Numbered from the stretch's first letter, positions 6,967-14,746 are shown. The stretch is DNA of 14,866 nucleotides from Deinococcus hopiensis KR-140 (GCA_943327755.2 CALPYF020000064.1:1-14866); one strand, 5' to 3'. Numbers and translations are program-made. Notes: generated by a model not told the origin, from the letters alone.

Positions 6967-8358
6967 GTGGCCCCTCAACGCAAGCGGAAGACCGCGACCG
7001 ATTCAACCTTGCAGCTGCAGCGGCTCACCGAGGCGAACGTGGCCCGGCTCGGTCTCATCAGCATTCAGGAACGCATCCCCAGCGACTTCACCCGGTGGGA
7101 AGTCGACTTCGAGATCGACGGCCGCCTCGGACAGCTCTCCTGCTTCAGCCCGGCCGAATACGGCGGTGTGCCTCACGGCCTCGACGGCGACGTCGCCAAC
7201 GCCCTGATCGACATTTTCATCGAGACTGGTTCCCCGGAAAGTGGTGTGGTCACCACCACCGCCAGCCAGGTGCTCCTGCGAGCGGGCCTCCACAACAACG
7301 GCCACTACCATCACGTCCTGACCGAGTCGCTGAGGCGCCTCAAACAGGCCACGTACACCATGAGTCACGCGTGGCGGGATCACGAGCACCAGCGCTGGAC
7401 GAGCGGCACCTTCAGCTACGTCCTGGCGTACGAGATCACCTCCGGTGAGCGTGACACGGTCACGTCGGGCGCCGTCCTGTCGGTCACCTTGGCCCGTCAG
7501 ATCGTCCAGTCGATCCGCGCGCGGTACGTCAAACCGCTGGACTACGGTTTCCTGACCTCACTCGAACGGCCGCTGACGCGGGCGCTGTACCGCCTGCTGG
7601 ACGCCAAGCGGTACGACCCGCAGGATCTGAGCCGGTCGTTCGCGTCGTACACGGTCAACCTGCTCGAATGGGCCGCGGAGTGCAAGATCGTGGACCGCCG
7701 CACCGACAAGGTCCGGCGGACGCTCGAAGGTGCCCACCAGGAGCTCCAGGAACGCGGGTACCTGCAGGACGTCTTGGTGGAGGGGCGCGGCAGGAAGCAG
7801 ACGCTGACCTACGTCTTCGGCGCCCCGACACCCAACCTGACCCTGGATCCCGAACTGGTGGCCGAACTCGTGACGCACCGCGTCGCCCGTCCCGTCGCGC
7901 GGAAGCTCGTGGAGACGTACGGCGAGACACGCGTGAGGGCCCGCCTTGCCCGCTTCACGGCGCTGCTGGTGTCCGGGTACCGCGTCCGGAGTCCGTCGGC
8001 CCTGCTGGTCGACATCATCCGCGACGACGACGAGAAGTACGTCGATCCGACCGGCGCCGAGCGGGCCGCTGGGACCGTCACGCCGTCCAGTCCACCGTCG
8101 GCGACGCGGGATCCGGAGCTGGAAGACCGGGAACGCGACGCGGCCTTCCAGGCCCTGAGTCTCGAAGAGCAGGCCGATCAGGCCATGCCGACCCTGCAAC
8201 TGCTCCTCAAGAATCGACTGGACACCATGCAGTACGCGCGAATCCGTTCAGCGATGGCCGAAGGCCGTGCCGACGCCAGCCTGATTGTCAAGGCCGTCAC
8301 CAAAGCGGTCTTTGAGGGGCGCATCGCCGAGGCGCTGGAGCAGTTGACGCTCCTCTGA
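6967..8358 (+). CDS. repA: Plasmid replication initiator (RPA/RepA-type), 463 residues
   Basis: The protein would bind the iterons just upstream and open the origin to start plasmid replication. It starts at GTG 6967, supported by GGAG 5 bases before. The first 15 residues are basic. Residues about 25-250 show features of the replication initiator protein A family: LGLISIQERIPSDFTRWEV, then FSPAEYGGVPHGLDGDVANA (residues 60-79), then a winged-helix-like part with TTASQVLLRAG and LTESLRRLKQATY, and later FLTSLERPLTRALYRLLDAK. The C-terminal third is charged and helical and is probably less conserved. Length is normal for the family. Only one rep gene is seen, and no par genes lie in the window. 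Confidence 0.92.
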   Translation: MAPQRKRKTATDSTLQLQRLTEANVARLGLISIQERIPSDFTRWEVDFEIDGRLGQLSCFSPAEYGGVPHGLDGDVANALIDIFIETGSPESGVVTTTASQVLLRAGLHNNGHYHHVLTESLRRLKQATYTMSHAWRDHEHQRWTSGTFSYVLAYEITSGERDTVTSGAVLSVTLARQIVQSIRARYVKPLDYGFLTSLERPLTRALYRLLDAKRYDPQDLSRSFASYTVNLLEWAAECKIVDRRTDKVRRTLEGAHQELQERGYLQDVLVEGRGRKQTLTYVFGAPTPNLTLDPELVAELVTHRVARPVARKLVETYGETRVRARLARFTALLVSGYRVRSPSALLVDIIRDDDEKYVDPTGAERAAGTVTPSSPPSATRDPELEDRERDAAFQALSLEEQADQAMPTLQLLLKNRLDTMQYARIRSAMAEGRADASLIVKAVTKAVFEGRIAEALEQLTLL

Positions 8359-8424
8359 ACGGCTCACCGTTCACGTCTGCTGGTGACAGGATGCACAAGT
8401 GAACGATGCGGCGTTGGCGTTCAC
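8356..8424. repeat. Repeated cgttcac / gtgaacg motifs just after rep
   Basis: tgaacgg (8356-8362) pairs with ccgttca (8367-8373) around 4 bases, overlapping the rep stop codon, and gtgaacg (8399-8405) pairs with cgttcac (8418-8424) across 12 bases. The heptamer cgttcac/gtgaacg occurs three times in about 60 bases. It may be a weak terminator followed by an operator, or a second set of binding sites. There is no T-run. Confidence 0.5.
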
Positions 8425-8509
8425 GTTGAGTTCGCGTCAATCTCGAGACGCTGCGGTCACAGGCGAGACGGTTCTGACCACTCGATTTCGGTCGGCTGAG
8501 GGGTCTTGA

Positions 8510-8593
8510 GTGACAACGCTGCGCGAGGCGCTCGAACGGTCGAAAGCCGAGGGGTTACGCCTCGCTCAGGCCATGCTCGCCACTGACCTGTAA
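8510..8593 (+). CDS. Possible 27-residue small protein downstream of rep
   Basis: GTG at 8510 is preceded by GAGGGG at a spacing of about 6 bases, and 27 codons follow to TAA: TTLREALERSKAEGLRLAQA is the core. The predicted peptide is an amphipathic helix. It lies alone in the 287-base gap between rep and the convergent gene ending at 8646. The good ribosome binding site is the main support; the ORF could be accidental or the remnant of a longer gene. Confidence 0.3.
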   Translation: MTTLREALERSKAEGLRLAQAMLATDL

Positions 8594-8645
8594 GCCGCGC
8601 GAGGGGGGCCCGCCACGGGGCGTTCTGCCAGTCCTGCAGGGAAGC

Positions 8646-9812
8646 TCAGGGCGTCCAGCGGTGAAGGTGGTAGGTGTCCCCCACCCGGGTCACGAGCAGG
8701 AGACCTCTCTGAGGGGTCTCCTCATTGAAATGGCCGCCCACGATGGTCACCACCGTCCCCTGCACGGCAGGAAGCGTCAGGGACCTGACCTTCCCGTTCT
8801 TCAACTGCACGTGCCAGCCGCGCCAGCGTCCCGTGGCCCGTTCCCGGCCGAACACGCTCACGGTCTCCGGCACGTCGGCGTCGTCCGGGATCAGGAGCGG
8901 CAGGTCCGCCATGGGCGGCCCGGGGAGCGTCACGTCCAGACGGGGCGCCTGAATGTCGATGCCGTCGGCCTGGACCAGCCACGCCCGCCCGGTGCCGCGT
9001 TCGATACCCGTGTAGAGCTTTGTTTCATTGATCGCGTGCAGTGCCCCGGCGTCATCCGGACCTGGCCCCCCGCTCCGGTCATAGTCATGGCCGAACCAGG
9101 AGACCAACGCGACGTGACCGTCCCGCTGGCCCAGGAAGCCATGGATGTCGATCCGTGCCGGCTCGATATTCGGGAGGCGCCAGGATTTCACGGTGCGGCC
9201 CAGGAAGCGGGGTCGGGGCGTCATGATCTCCACCCGGGTACCGGGCTGCCCCAGCAGGCTCCGTTCGCTGGAGACGACGACGAGGTGCGTCGGACAGTCG
9301 GCGGCGTCCGGGTGGTTCCGCCACTCGCACGCCTCGCGCGGGTCACGAGTCCAGAACAGCAGGTAGGGCTCACTTCCGCGGGCACGGGCGATCTGTGTCA
9401 TGCGCCCGGGTACGCCCAGCCACACGCGACCGTCGGCGGTGAGTACCGCGATCTGATCCTGCTCGGGCGAGTAGCCGAACCGGTCATCGAGATGACACAG
9501 ACGACCGACAACCGGTGATGAAAAGCGCTGACGCACGCTGGAGAGGCCCGTCGGGTAGAGGATGCGCAGGACCCCCTGCGAGCCTTCGGTCGTGGTGAGC
9601 AGCGCGCCCTTCGACGGCTTGTCGGACCAGCAGAGGGAAGGCAGCGGGGCGCGCGGTGTCGTCTGGGCACGCCCGGTCAGTGGGCCCACCAGCAGGACGG
9701 CCAGGAGCAGAGCGCCCCAGGCCGTCAGCTGCCGTCCTGAGCGCTGCCAGGGCCAGGGGTGCTGGCGTTCTGGTGGCGTGATGGTCTCAGGTGGGTCTCG
9801 CTTCACGGGCAT
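8646..9812 (-). CDS. Exported protein of unknown function, 388 residues
   Basis: I do not recognise a family. The frame is open to 9917, but the ATG at 9812 is chosen because a TATCCT -10 box lies 5 bases before it and the resulting N-terminus is a sensible export signal: a basic, proline-rich start, a hydrophobic segment at about residues 31-47 (AWGALLLAVLLVGPLTG) and a possible cleavage near GRAQ. The rest is hydrophilic, rich in beta-type stretches and short Gly/Asp turns, with words such as DQIAVLTADGRVWLGVPG that suggest a beta-propeller or repeated beta-sheet fold outside the membrane. Cysteines near residues 61 and 105, and in REACEWRNHPDAADC, could form disulphides. It is followed by the convergent rep-side gap and appears to be a single-gene unit. 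Confidence 0.72.
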   Translation of the reverse strand: MPVKRDPPETITPPERQHPWPWQRSGRQLTAWGALLLAVLLVGPLTGRAQTTPRAPLPSLCWSDKPSKGALLTTTEGSQGVLRILYPTGLSSVRQRFSSPVVGRLCHLDDRFGYSPEQDQIAVLTADGRVWLGVPGRMTQIARARGSEPYLLFWTRDPREACEWRNHPDAADCPTHLVVVSSERSLLGQPGTRVEIMTPRPRFLGRTVKSWRLPNIEPARIDIHGFLGQRDGHVALVSWFGHDYDRSGGPGPDDAGALHAINETKLYTGIERGTGRAWLVQADGIDIQAPRLDVTLPGPPMADLPLLIPDDADVPETVSVFGRERATGRWRGWHVQLKNGKVRSLTLPAVQGTVVTIVGGHFNEETPQRGLLLVTRVGDTYHLHRWTP

Positions 9813-9817
9813 GCCGC

Positions 9818-9823
9818 AGGATA
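9818..9823 (-). promoter_or_regulatory. -10 box of a leaderless promoter
   Basis: TATCCT on the minus strand (five of six to a TATAAT-like box at the conserved TA..T positions) ends 5 bases before the ATG at 9812, so transcription would begin at or near the A of the start codon. No ribosome binding site is present, which agrees with leaderless translation. Confidence 0.5.
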
Positions 9824-9922
9824 GTGCGGTGGTCCGGCACGGCCGCAGAGTCTGCCGGCGGACGCCGGCCTGAACGGACCGGGCAGGGCGGGACTCGATG
9901 CCTGACCAGTGGGGCACGGACG

Positions 9923-9953
9923 TGAGGGTCAGGGGCCACTCGCCTGACCCTCA
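9923..9953 (-). terminator. Hairpin terminator after the 114-residue gene
   Basis: tgagggtcagg (9923-9933) pairs exactly over 11 bases with cctgaccctca (9943-9953), loop 9 bases. It lies about 70 bases past the stop of the minus-strand gene ending at 10025 and upstream of the next minus-strand promoter. No T-run follows. Confidence 0.5.
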
Positions 9954-10024
9954 GCGGCCTGCCTGGCAGGAACGATGGCCAGAGCGGCAGGGGTCGGCTG
10001 GTGCAGTGACCGGGGGCCGTCAGG

Positions 10025-10369
10025 TCAGAGCCGGTCGAGCAGGCTGAGGGCGTCCGTCACGGAGCCGACCCCTGCACCGTCCTCGTCGGAACTGGACTCG
10101 TAGAGTCGATCGCGAAGTTGCTCGAAGGCTGGCCGGAGGCGCGCCGCGTAACTCCGGGGTGCTTCTCCTTCCTGCTGTGGATGGTCCACGACGAGGCGCA
10201 TGAGGGTGAAGTAGGCCTCCCCGGCGTACTCGCGGTATTCGTCGGAGACGGTGCCGCTGAAGCCCATGTTGTCCTGGCGGGAAAAGATCCGGTGGGCGCG
10301 TTCCTGCAGCTGCTGCGTGAGGCGTTGCTGAGCGGTTGGGGGTGGACGGCGACGGAACAGGTGAAACAT
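10025..10369 (-). CDS. Hypothetical protein, 114 residues
   Basis: I do not recognise this protein. The ATG at 10369 is chosen because GGAGG sits 6 bases upstream, the best Shine-Dalgarno in the window; the frame is open to 10402. The product begins with a basic, proline-rich segment (MFHLFRRRPPPTAQQRL), continues with a helical middle (VSDEYREYAGEAYFTLMRLV and RSYAARLRPAFEQLRDRLYE) and ends acidic and serine-rich. There is no signal peptide. It is a single gene, divergent from the nuclease gene, with a hairpin downstream. Confidence 0.65.
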   Translation of the reverse strand: MFHLFRRRPPPTAQQRLTQQLQERAHRIFSRQDNMGFSGTVSDEYREYAGEAYFTLMRLVVDHPQQEGEAPRSYAARLRPAFEQLRDRLYESSSDEDGAGVGSVTDALSLLDRL

Positions 10370-10683
10370 ACGCAACCTCCGTGGTGCCAGGGGGGCCGGC
10401 ACACCCCTTCAGGCCAGGCGTCCGGGAGCACGGTCTGGGGACGCGCCACCAGCCTCGGCCTGACCGGGCACGGGGCTGCCCACGAGGCTGGAGGCGTCGA
10501 CGGAGTGCTCCTGATCGGCCTGTGCCTCGGTGACCAGAGAGGCCCGTGTACGCCATCTGGTGGCGAATTCAGAGGGGTGCATCACCGCGCAGTATGTCGT
10601 GCGGCCCGCGTGTGGAGGCGCCGATCTGCGTCACCGTGCAGGTCGTCCAGTCACATGCTGCACCCGGTGAGGCAGCGGGCCGG
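10370..10683. other. Intergenic region between divergent genes
   Basis: About 310 bases without a supported gene; open frames here lack start signals and have the composition of chance frames in GC-rich DNA. It must hold the promoter of the minus-strand gene at 10369, but I see no clear one. The plus-strand promoter lies at its right end. Confidence 0.4.
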
Positions 10684-10689
10684 TACGCT
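10684..10689 (+). promoter_or_regulatory. Leaderless-type -10 box of the nuclease gene
   Basis: TACGCT (TANNNT) ends 6 bases before the ATG at 10696 and no ribosome binding site is present. It lies in the 10-mer ccggtacgct (10680-10689), which recurs before the lipase gene. Confidence 0.5.
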
Positions 10690-10695
10690 CAGCGC

Positions 10696-11340
10696 ATGCG
10701 CGCCCTGATCCCCCTGCTGCTCCTGTCGACTGCCGCCGCGCAGGTCCCCGCCACGGTGAGCGGCATTCCGACCGTCACCGACGGGGATACCCTCGTGATC
10801 CGGGGCGTGAAGGTGCGGCTCCTCGGCATTGACGCGCCGGAGTCCAGCCAGACCTGCACCCGCGCCGGGAAGATCTACGGCTGTGGGCGGGAGGCGGCGT
10901 TCGCCCTGGCGGACCTCGTGCGGAACAAGACCGTCACCTGCACGAAGAAGGACGTGGATCGCTATGGGCGCATGGTCGGCGTGTGCACCGTCGGCGGGAC
11001 CGAGATCAACCGCTGGCTGGTGCAGCAGGGCTGGGCGCTGCCCTATCTGCAGTACGGGGGCGGGATCTACAGCGGCGCGGCGGGTCAGGCGAAGAGCACC
11101 GGGAAGGGCCTGTACGCGGGCACTTTCCAGAACCCGTGGGATTACCGGAAGAACCCGGCCAGTCCGCCCACGGCCGGAACCGCCCGGACGAACACCGTGC
11201 CGCCCGTCCCGGCCACAACTGGCGTCACCTACGCGAACTGCGCCGCCGTCCGCGCCGCCGGGAAGGCACCGCTCCTGCGCGGGCAGCCGGGGTACGCGCC
11301 GAAACTCGACCGTGACGGAGACGGGGTGGCCTGCGAGTAA
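10696..11340 (+). CDS. Secreted thermonuclease (staphylococcal nuclease fold) with excalibur domain, 214 residues
   Basis: It probably cuts DNA and RNA outside the cytoplasm, using calcium. The start at ATG 10696 gives a short signal peptide (MRALIPLLLLSTAAAQ). Residues 22-145 are the SNase domain: TDGDT (28-32) and RLLGIDAPE (41-49) supply the calcium and catalytic residues matching Asp21, Arg35, Asp40 and Glu43 of staphylococcal nuclease, and DRYGR (88-92) supplies the second catalytic arginine. NRWLVQQGWA (105-114) is the usual C-terminal helix. After a Pro/Thr linker, residues 177-214 form an excalibur domain ending DRDGDGVACE, with Cys182 and Cys213 as a likely disulphide. All key residues are present. 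It precedes the lipase gene by 75 bases on the same strand. Confidence 0.93.
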   Translation: MRALIPLLLLSTAAAQVPATVSGIPTVTDGDTLVIRGVKVRLLGIDAPESSQTCTRAGKIYGCGREAAFALADLVRNKTVTCTKKDVDRYGRMVGVCTVGGTEINRWLVQQGWALPYLQYGGGIYSGAAGQAKSTGKGLYAGTFQNPWDYRKNPASPPTAGTARTNTVPPVPATTGVTYANCAAVRAAGKAPLLRGQPGYAPKLDRDGDGVACE

Positions 11341-11387
11341 CGGCAGCCGCATGGGCACATGAGGCACGCAAGTGACCGGGTGTCCGG

Positions 11388-11393
11388 TACGCT
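11388..11393 (+). promoter_or_regulatory. -10 box of the lipase gene
   Basis: TACGCT within ccggtacgct (11384-11393), the same 10-mer found before the nuclease gene. It ends 22 bases before the ATG at 11416, leaving room for AGGAGG (11403-11408). No -35 match is visible. Confidence 0.4.
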
Positions 11394-11415
11394 GCGTGCA
11401 GCAGGAGGCTCTCCC

Positions 11416-13230
11416 ATGACCAACGCGCCCCCACAACGTCGACCCCAGGCGCAACCGGCCACCCGCCCCCAGCAGGCGGCGCCCACCGTCACGCCGCGGG
11501 CCAGCGACCCTGAACTCAAAGCGGCCCTGCAGTTCGCCGCCACGCATCCCGAAGCGCTCGTCGAAGCGCTGAATCTCGGCCGTTTCGTCTACCGCCCGCC
11601 GAACGCCGGGATCTTCCAGCGTCCCGTGTACCCCCTGCAGCTCAAGGGGATCTTCGATCGCCTCGACCGCGCGGCCCTCCTGGACCTCCGCCGGCGCATG
11701 CAGGCCGGTCGGGGCCTGGAGTTCTACGCCGCGCTCGCCAAGCGCTTCGGCGGGAACTACGCCCTGGCCGTGCAGCAACGCATCGGCGTGCAGACCGACC
11801 TGACCGGCGAGCAGCTGACCTTCCACGCGTTCGTGGAGCAGCTCACCAACCGCGTGTCCTACATGAACGACGTCAACCTGGATACCCTGGACCGCGACCA
11901 GGACCTCCAGGACGCGGACCGCGACGGCAACGCGCAGGAACTGGAGAGCAGCGTCAAGCCGCGGAGCCTCCTGGCGTTCTTCGGGTACCACGCGGGGCCG
12001 CCCGTCTCCGGCCTGTGGGGCTTCCAGATGCGCCTGTTCACGCCCATTCCCCTCGCGCAGATCAAGGACCCGGCCGTCCGGGCGCGGCGCGCGCAGTTCA
12101 ATGACCCCATCGTGGTGTTCCGGGGCACCGAGGGCGTGCAGGCCACCACCCGGGAAGGCGGGGTCGACACCATGGTGGGCGACTTCGCGAAGGCCAGCGT
12201 GGGCGTGAACCAGGTCAATGCGAACTGGGACCTGATCAAGTTGACCATGACCCAGGTGAAGCAAGCCGTGTTCGCCGGGCACAGCCTGGGTGGCGGGCTC
12301 GCCCAAGTGGCCGCCGCCCGCATGCCGGGCAAGGTCGCCGAGGTGATCACCTTCCAGGCGCCCGGCCTCCCGAAAGACCTCGCGGAGCAGTTCACGGCGC
12401 AGAGTGACGCGCACAGCACGCATTACCGCGTGGCGGGGGACATCGTGCCGCAGTCCGGGGACACGCACCTACCCGGCGAGATCGAGTACCTTACTCGCTT
12501 CACGCAATCGGGCGGCCTCTCGAAAGCCGCGGTGGACTTCTCCAGCAGCCACGTGTCGTTCCCGCTGACGACCGTGCTGCAGGGCATGGACCCGGCGAAA
12601 CTCACGCCGGAACAGCGGGCGATCGTGCAGTACGGCGCACATGACCGCCAGGAGGGCGGCGGGACGCAGGCACGCATGACCGTCACCGGCAGCCTGAACA
12701 CGAAGCACGACCCGCGCCTGAAGGCCGAGTGGGCCCGCAGCACCATCGCCCCCGCCCTGCTGAACGGCATGGGCTGGATCGAGAACATGGTCGAAGCCAA
12801 TCTCGGGTACAACACCCTGCTCGAAGCGACACAGGACCGGCTAAAGCAGGCCACTACCTATGAGCTGTTCCGCGCCGCCTACCTGTGGCTGAACGGCGTC
12901 AAAACGGTGCGGCTCACGAAGGCGCAGAACGACATGATGCGGGCGCTGAACGTCCCGGCCATGAAGAAACCGACCGTCGCCATTCCACTGCCGGGTTCCG
13001 GCACAGGTCTCGTCGATCAGCTCAACGTGCCTCTCACGCCACCCGGCATGCCCCCGATCATGCCGTCGTACCTCAGCAGAATTCGGATGAACGGTGGGTA
13101 TATCACCGTCAAACCGCAAGACCGGGACCGGGTACGGCAGGATTTCCTGCTGATCTGGATGGGCTGGCACCCTGGACAGACTCAGGGACAGCAGTGGTTC
13201 AAGCGACTGCGTCAGGATGGGGCATCGTGA
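11416..13230 (+). CDS. Class-3 lipase-like alpha/beta hydrolase, 604 residues; candidate lipase effector
   Basis: It probably hydrolyses lipid esters. The ATG at 11416 is chosen because AGGAGG lies 7 bases upstream; the frame opens earlier at 11359. Residues 1-30 are Pro/Gln-rich and unstructured, with no signal peptide. Residues 31-130 are helical and unrecognised. Residues 155-175 (DTLDRDQDLQDADRDGNAQ) are acidic and could bind calcium. The hydrolase core spans about 185-385: IVVFRGTEG (232-240), the nucleophile elbow AGHSLGGG with Ser290, VAGDIVP with Asp342, and SSSHVSF with His379, a complete catalytic triad in lipase class 3 order. Residues 400-604 are an additional helical region of unknown role. 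The stop overlaps the start of a small lipoprotein gene, as in phospholipase effector and immunity pairs. A secreted or injected toxin is inferred; an intracellular esterase is possible. Confidence 0.85.
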   Translation: MTNAPPQRRPQAQPATRPQQAAPTVTPRASDPELKAALQFAATHPEALVEALNLGRFVYRPPNAGIFQRPVYPLQLKGIFDRLDRAALLDLRRRMQAGRGLEFYAALAKRFGGNYALAVQQRIGVQTDLTGEQLTFHAFVEQLTNRVSYMNDVNLDTLDRDQDLQDADRDGNAQELESSVKPRSLLAFFGYHAGPPVSGLWGFQMRLFTPIPLAQIKDPAVRARRAQFNDPIVVFRGTEGVQATTREGGVDTMVGDFAKASVGVNQVNANWDLIKLTMTQVKQAVFAGHSLGGGLAQVAAARMPGKVAEVITFQAPGLPKDLAEQFTAQSDAHSTHYRVAGDIVPQSGDTHLPGEIEYLTRFTQSGGLSKAAVDFSSSHVSFPLTTVLQGMDPAKLTPEQRAIVQYGAHDRQEGGGTQARMTVTGSLNTKHDPRLKAEWARSTIAPALLNGMGWIENMVEANLGYNTLLEATQDRLKQATTYELFRAAYLWLNGVKTVRLTKAQNDMMRALNVPAMKKPTVAIPLPGSGTGLVDQLNVPLTPPGMPPIMPSYLSRIRMNGGYITVKPQDRDRVRQDFLLIWMGWHPGQTQGQQWFKRLRQDGAS

Positions 13231-13658
13231 AATGGATCGTCCTCATGACCGCCTTCATCCTCACCAGTTGTACTGGAGACATCCGAATGGGAAAGACATG
13301 GACCGCGCAGGAGTTACTGGACCTCGCTGACAGGACGCTCGGCACGCAGGCGGCGGTCGCGCGCATCGAGTGCCGCCGCCCGGCGGAAGCGGGCAGCCTC
13401 AAAGCGTGCTACGTGGTCAACGGTCCAGCCGGAACCGTGCGCAAACCGCTGGATGACGGTCTGCAGCCGGACCTGAAACTGCTGGGGGACTGGAGCTTCA
13501 CAAGCGGTACGGCGTCGGCCACTTACCAGACGCAGACCGGCCAGAAGATGAACCTGAGCGTCGTCTACGGCGCGAACGACGGCTACACCCTGCTGGACGA
13601 GGACGTCCCCGCAGGGCAGGGGACCCTGCACGTCTATGCGGCGCCAGCGACACCGTGA
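13227..13658 (+). CDS. Small lipoprotein, 143 residues; candidate immunity protein for the lipase
   Basis: GTG at 13227 overlaps the lipase stop (GTGA, 13227-13230), so the two are translationally coupled; an in-frame ATG at 13245 would shorten the signal. The N-terminus is MKWIVLMTAFILTSC: a charged residue, a hydrophobic stretch and the lipobox LTSC, so Cys15 should be lipidated and the protein anchored to a membrane facing outward. The mature part is small, with two more cysteines (IECRRP and KACYVV) that may form a disulphide, and beta-rich C-terminal stretches (TASATYQTQTGQKMNLSVVY). I do not recognise a family. By position and type it matches lipoproteins that protect a cell from its own lipase; alternatively it is a lipase-specific helper. 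A transposase remnant begins 17 bases after the stop. Confidence 0.8.
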   Translation: MKWIVLMTAFILTSCTGDIRMGKTWTAQELLDLADRTLGTQAAVARIECRRPAEAGSLKACYVVNGPAGTVRKPLDDGLQPDLKLLGDWSFTSGTASATYQTQTGQKMNLSVVYGANDGYTLLDEDVPAGQGTLHVYAAPATP

Positions 13659-13675
13659 CCCTGCTGATCCGATCG

Positions 13676-13999
13676 TGGTTCAGAATCCACGGCGACGAAG
13701 TCCAAGCACTGAACTTTGGTGGCGAGCTGTTCAACGACTGGCGTGAGGCGGGCCAGACGAATCCGAGCCTGCGGCTCAGAAGGGAACTGCGGGAAGTAGT
13801 TGACCTTGAGAAAGCGCCACCACCGACTGAAGTAGGGCACCTTGTGGAGCTTCTGGAGGATAGCGACCGCGAGCAGGTCTGCATCTGAGGTTTTCTCGTG
13901 TCGATGGAGGAGCTTGGCTGGAATATGTAGTGCAATCCAGTGGCTGAGGTTCGTAACCGCCTCGCGGAGCGGCAATACAGTCAGATCGGGACGGCCCAT
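13676..13999 (-). pseudogene. 5' fragment of an IS982-like transposase
   Basis: From the ATG at 13999 the product reads MGRPDLTVLPLREAVTNL and then SHWIALHIPAKLLHRHEKTS, KLHKVPYFSRWWRFLK and ends at LDFVAVDSEP, near 13676. Beyond this the frame changes character (RSDQQGHGVAGAA) and runs into the 3' end of the lipoprotein gene on the other strand. The remaining sequence is about 108 residues of an enzyme usually near 270-300. It resembles IS982-type transposases known from Deinococcus, although the family name is a recollection of similarity, not a computed match. AAAGGGA upstream is a possible ribosome binding site. It cannot encode an active transposase. Confidence 0.65.
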
Positions 14000-14032
14000 A
14001 CGCACCGTCCCTTTCGCACTTTTCACCGCTGA

Positions 14033-14052
14033 GGTCAACCCCTATTCGCGGT
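14033..14052 (-). mobile_element. Probable left terminus of the broken IS
   Basis: Read on the minus strand, accgcgaataggggttgacc starts at 14052 and runs toward the transposase. It has the AC start and the leader length expected for this type of element, and the sequence to its right is different in base composition. The opposite IS end is missing from the window, so the boundary is approximate. Confidence 0.4.
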
Positions 14053-14177
14053 TAGTATTGATCTAGAAAATTCGCTGGGAGGCGCCCGTCGCACTAACCA
14101 CCTCAATTCAACCAAAACTGAAGATCAATCTGAATGGACTCCGCCGCGAGCTCCGCAGATTCCAGACACTCCCACTC

Positions 14178-14744
14178 ATGACATCCCTCGTGGGTTTGCA
14201 ACTTTCTCCTGCCAACGCGCATGTTCTTGGCCTCCTGGAGGGGGCGTGCGCCGCTTCCCTGCTGGACTGGAAGCCGCAGGGACAATCCGTAACTCCTGAG
14301 GCGATCACTCAGACGCTGAGTCGACCGGCCTTCACCCAGGGTGTTCTCCCGAAACTGGATGACCCGCACGAACACTTTTTCACGGACCTGTTCACCTATC
14401 ACCGCGGCAACCACATCGTGTTTCCAGGCCCGACCCTGGGTGGCACGCGGCCCCTCTCCGCTGTGGTCAGCGCGCTGGAGTCCCAGCCTGAGGACTATGA
14501 TCAGGCCTTTCTTGACCGGGCGCGCAGCCTGGTTAGGGGCGTACTGACCCTGTCGACTGCTGTTGCGGATCGGGCGGGACTCGCAGGCCGAACAGGGCCA
14601 GAAGGCTGGCATTACACCGACCGACGTCGACCCCCCCACCATCCGCTGATTACAGTTCCTCCAGACGAGTCCTTCGACGTGTTGGCCACAGCGTGCATAT
14701 TTCGTGCGGACGTCCTGACTGAAGACCTGTTGCGCAGTAGTTGA
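14178..14744 (+). CDS. Hypothetical protein, 188 residues from the first ATG; possibly N-terminally truncated
   Basis: I do not recognise this protein. The frame is open from 14067, and the codons before the ATG at 14178 read KLKINLNGLRRELRRFQTLPL, which looks like real protein but has no ATG, GTG or TTG start. No ribosome binding site or TANNNT box precedes 14178. An IS end lies near 14052, so the true start may have been cut off by the insertion. Visible features are SALESQPEDYDQAFLDRARSL (helical), HYTDRRRPPHHPLITVPPDE and CIFRADVLTEDLL at the C-terminus. No signal peptide or membrane segment is seen. A strong hairpin begins 3 bases after the stop, which supports it as a genuine transcribed gene end. 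The antisense frame (14861-14103) is judged a shadow. Confidence 0.5.
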   Translation: MTSLVGLQLSPANAHVLGLLEGACAASLLDWKPQGQSVTPEAITQTLSRPAFTQGVLPKLDDPHEHFFTDLFTYHRGNHIVFPGPTLGGTRPLSAVVSALESQPEDYDQAFLDRARSLVRGVLTLSTAVADRAGLAGRTGPEGWHYTDRRRPPHHPLITVPPDESFDVLATACIFRADVLTEDLLRSS

Positions 14745-14746
14745 AG

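Noticed and set aside
6008..7207. Plus-strand frames across the iteron region
   Set aside because: They translate the iterons into repeated peptide words and have no start signal; the repeats are better explained as origin DNA.
10651..12468. 605-codon minus-strand frame opposite nuclease and lipase
   Set aside because: Shadow of the two plus-strand genes, which have clear domains and motifs.
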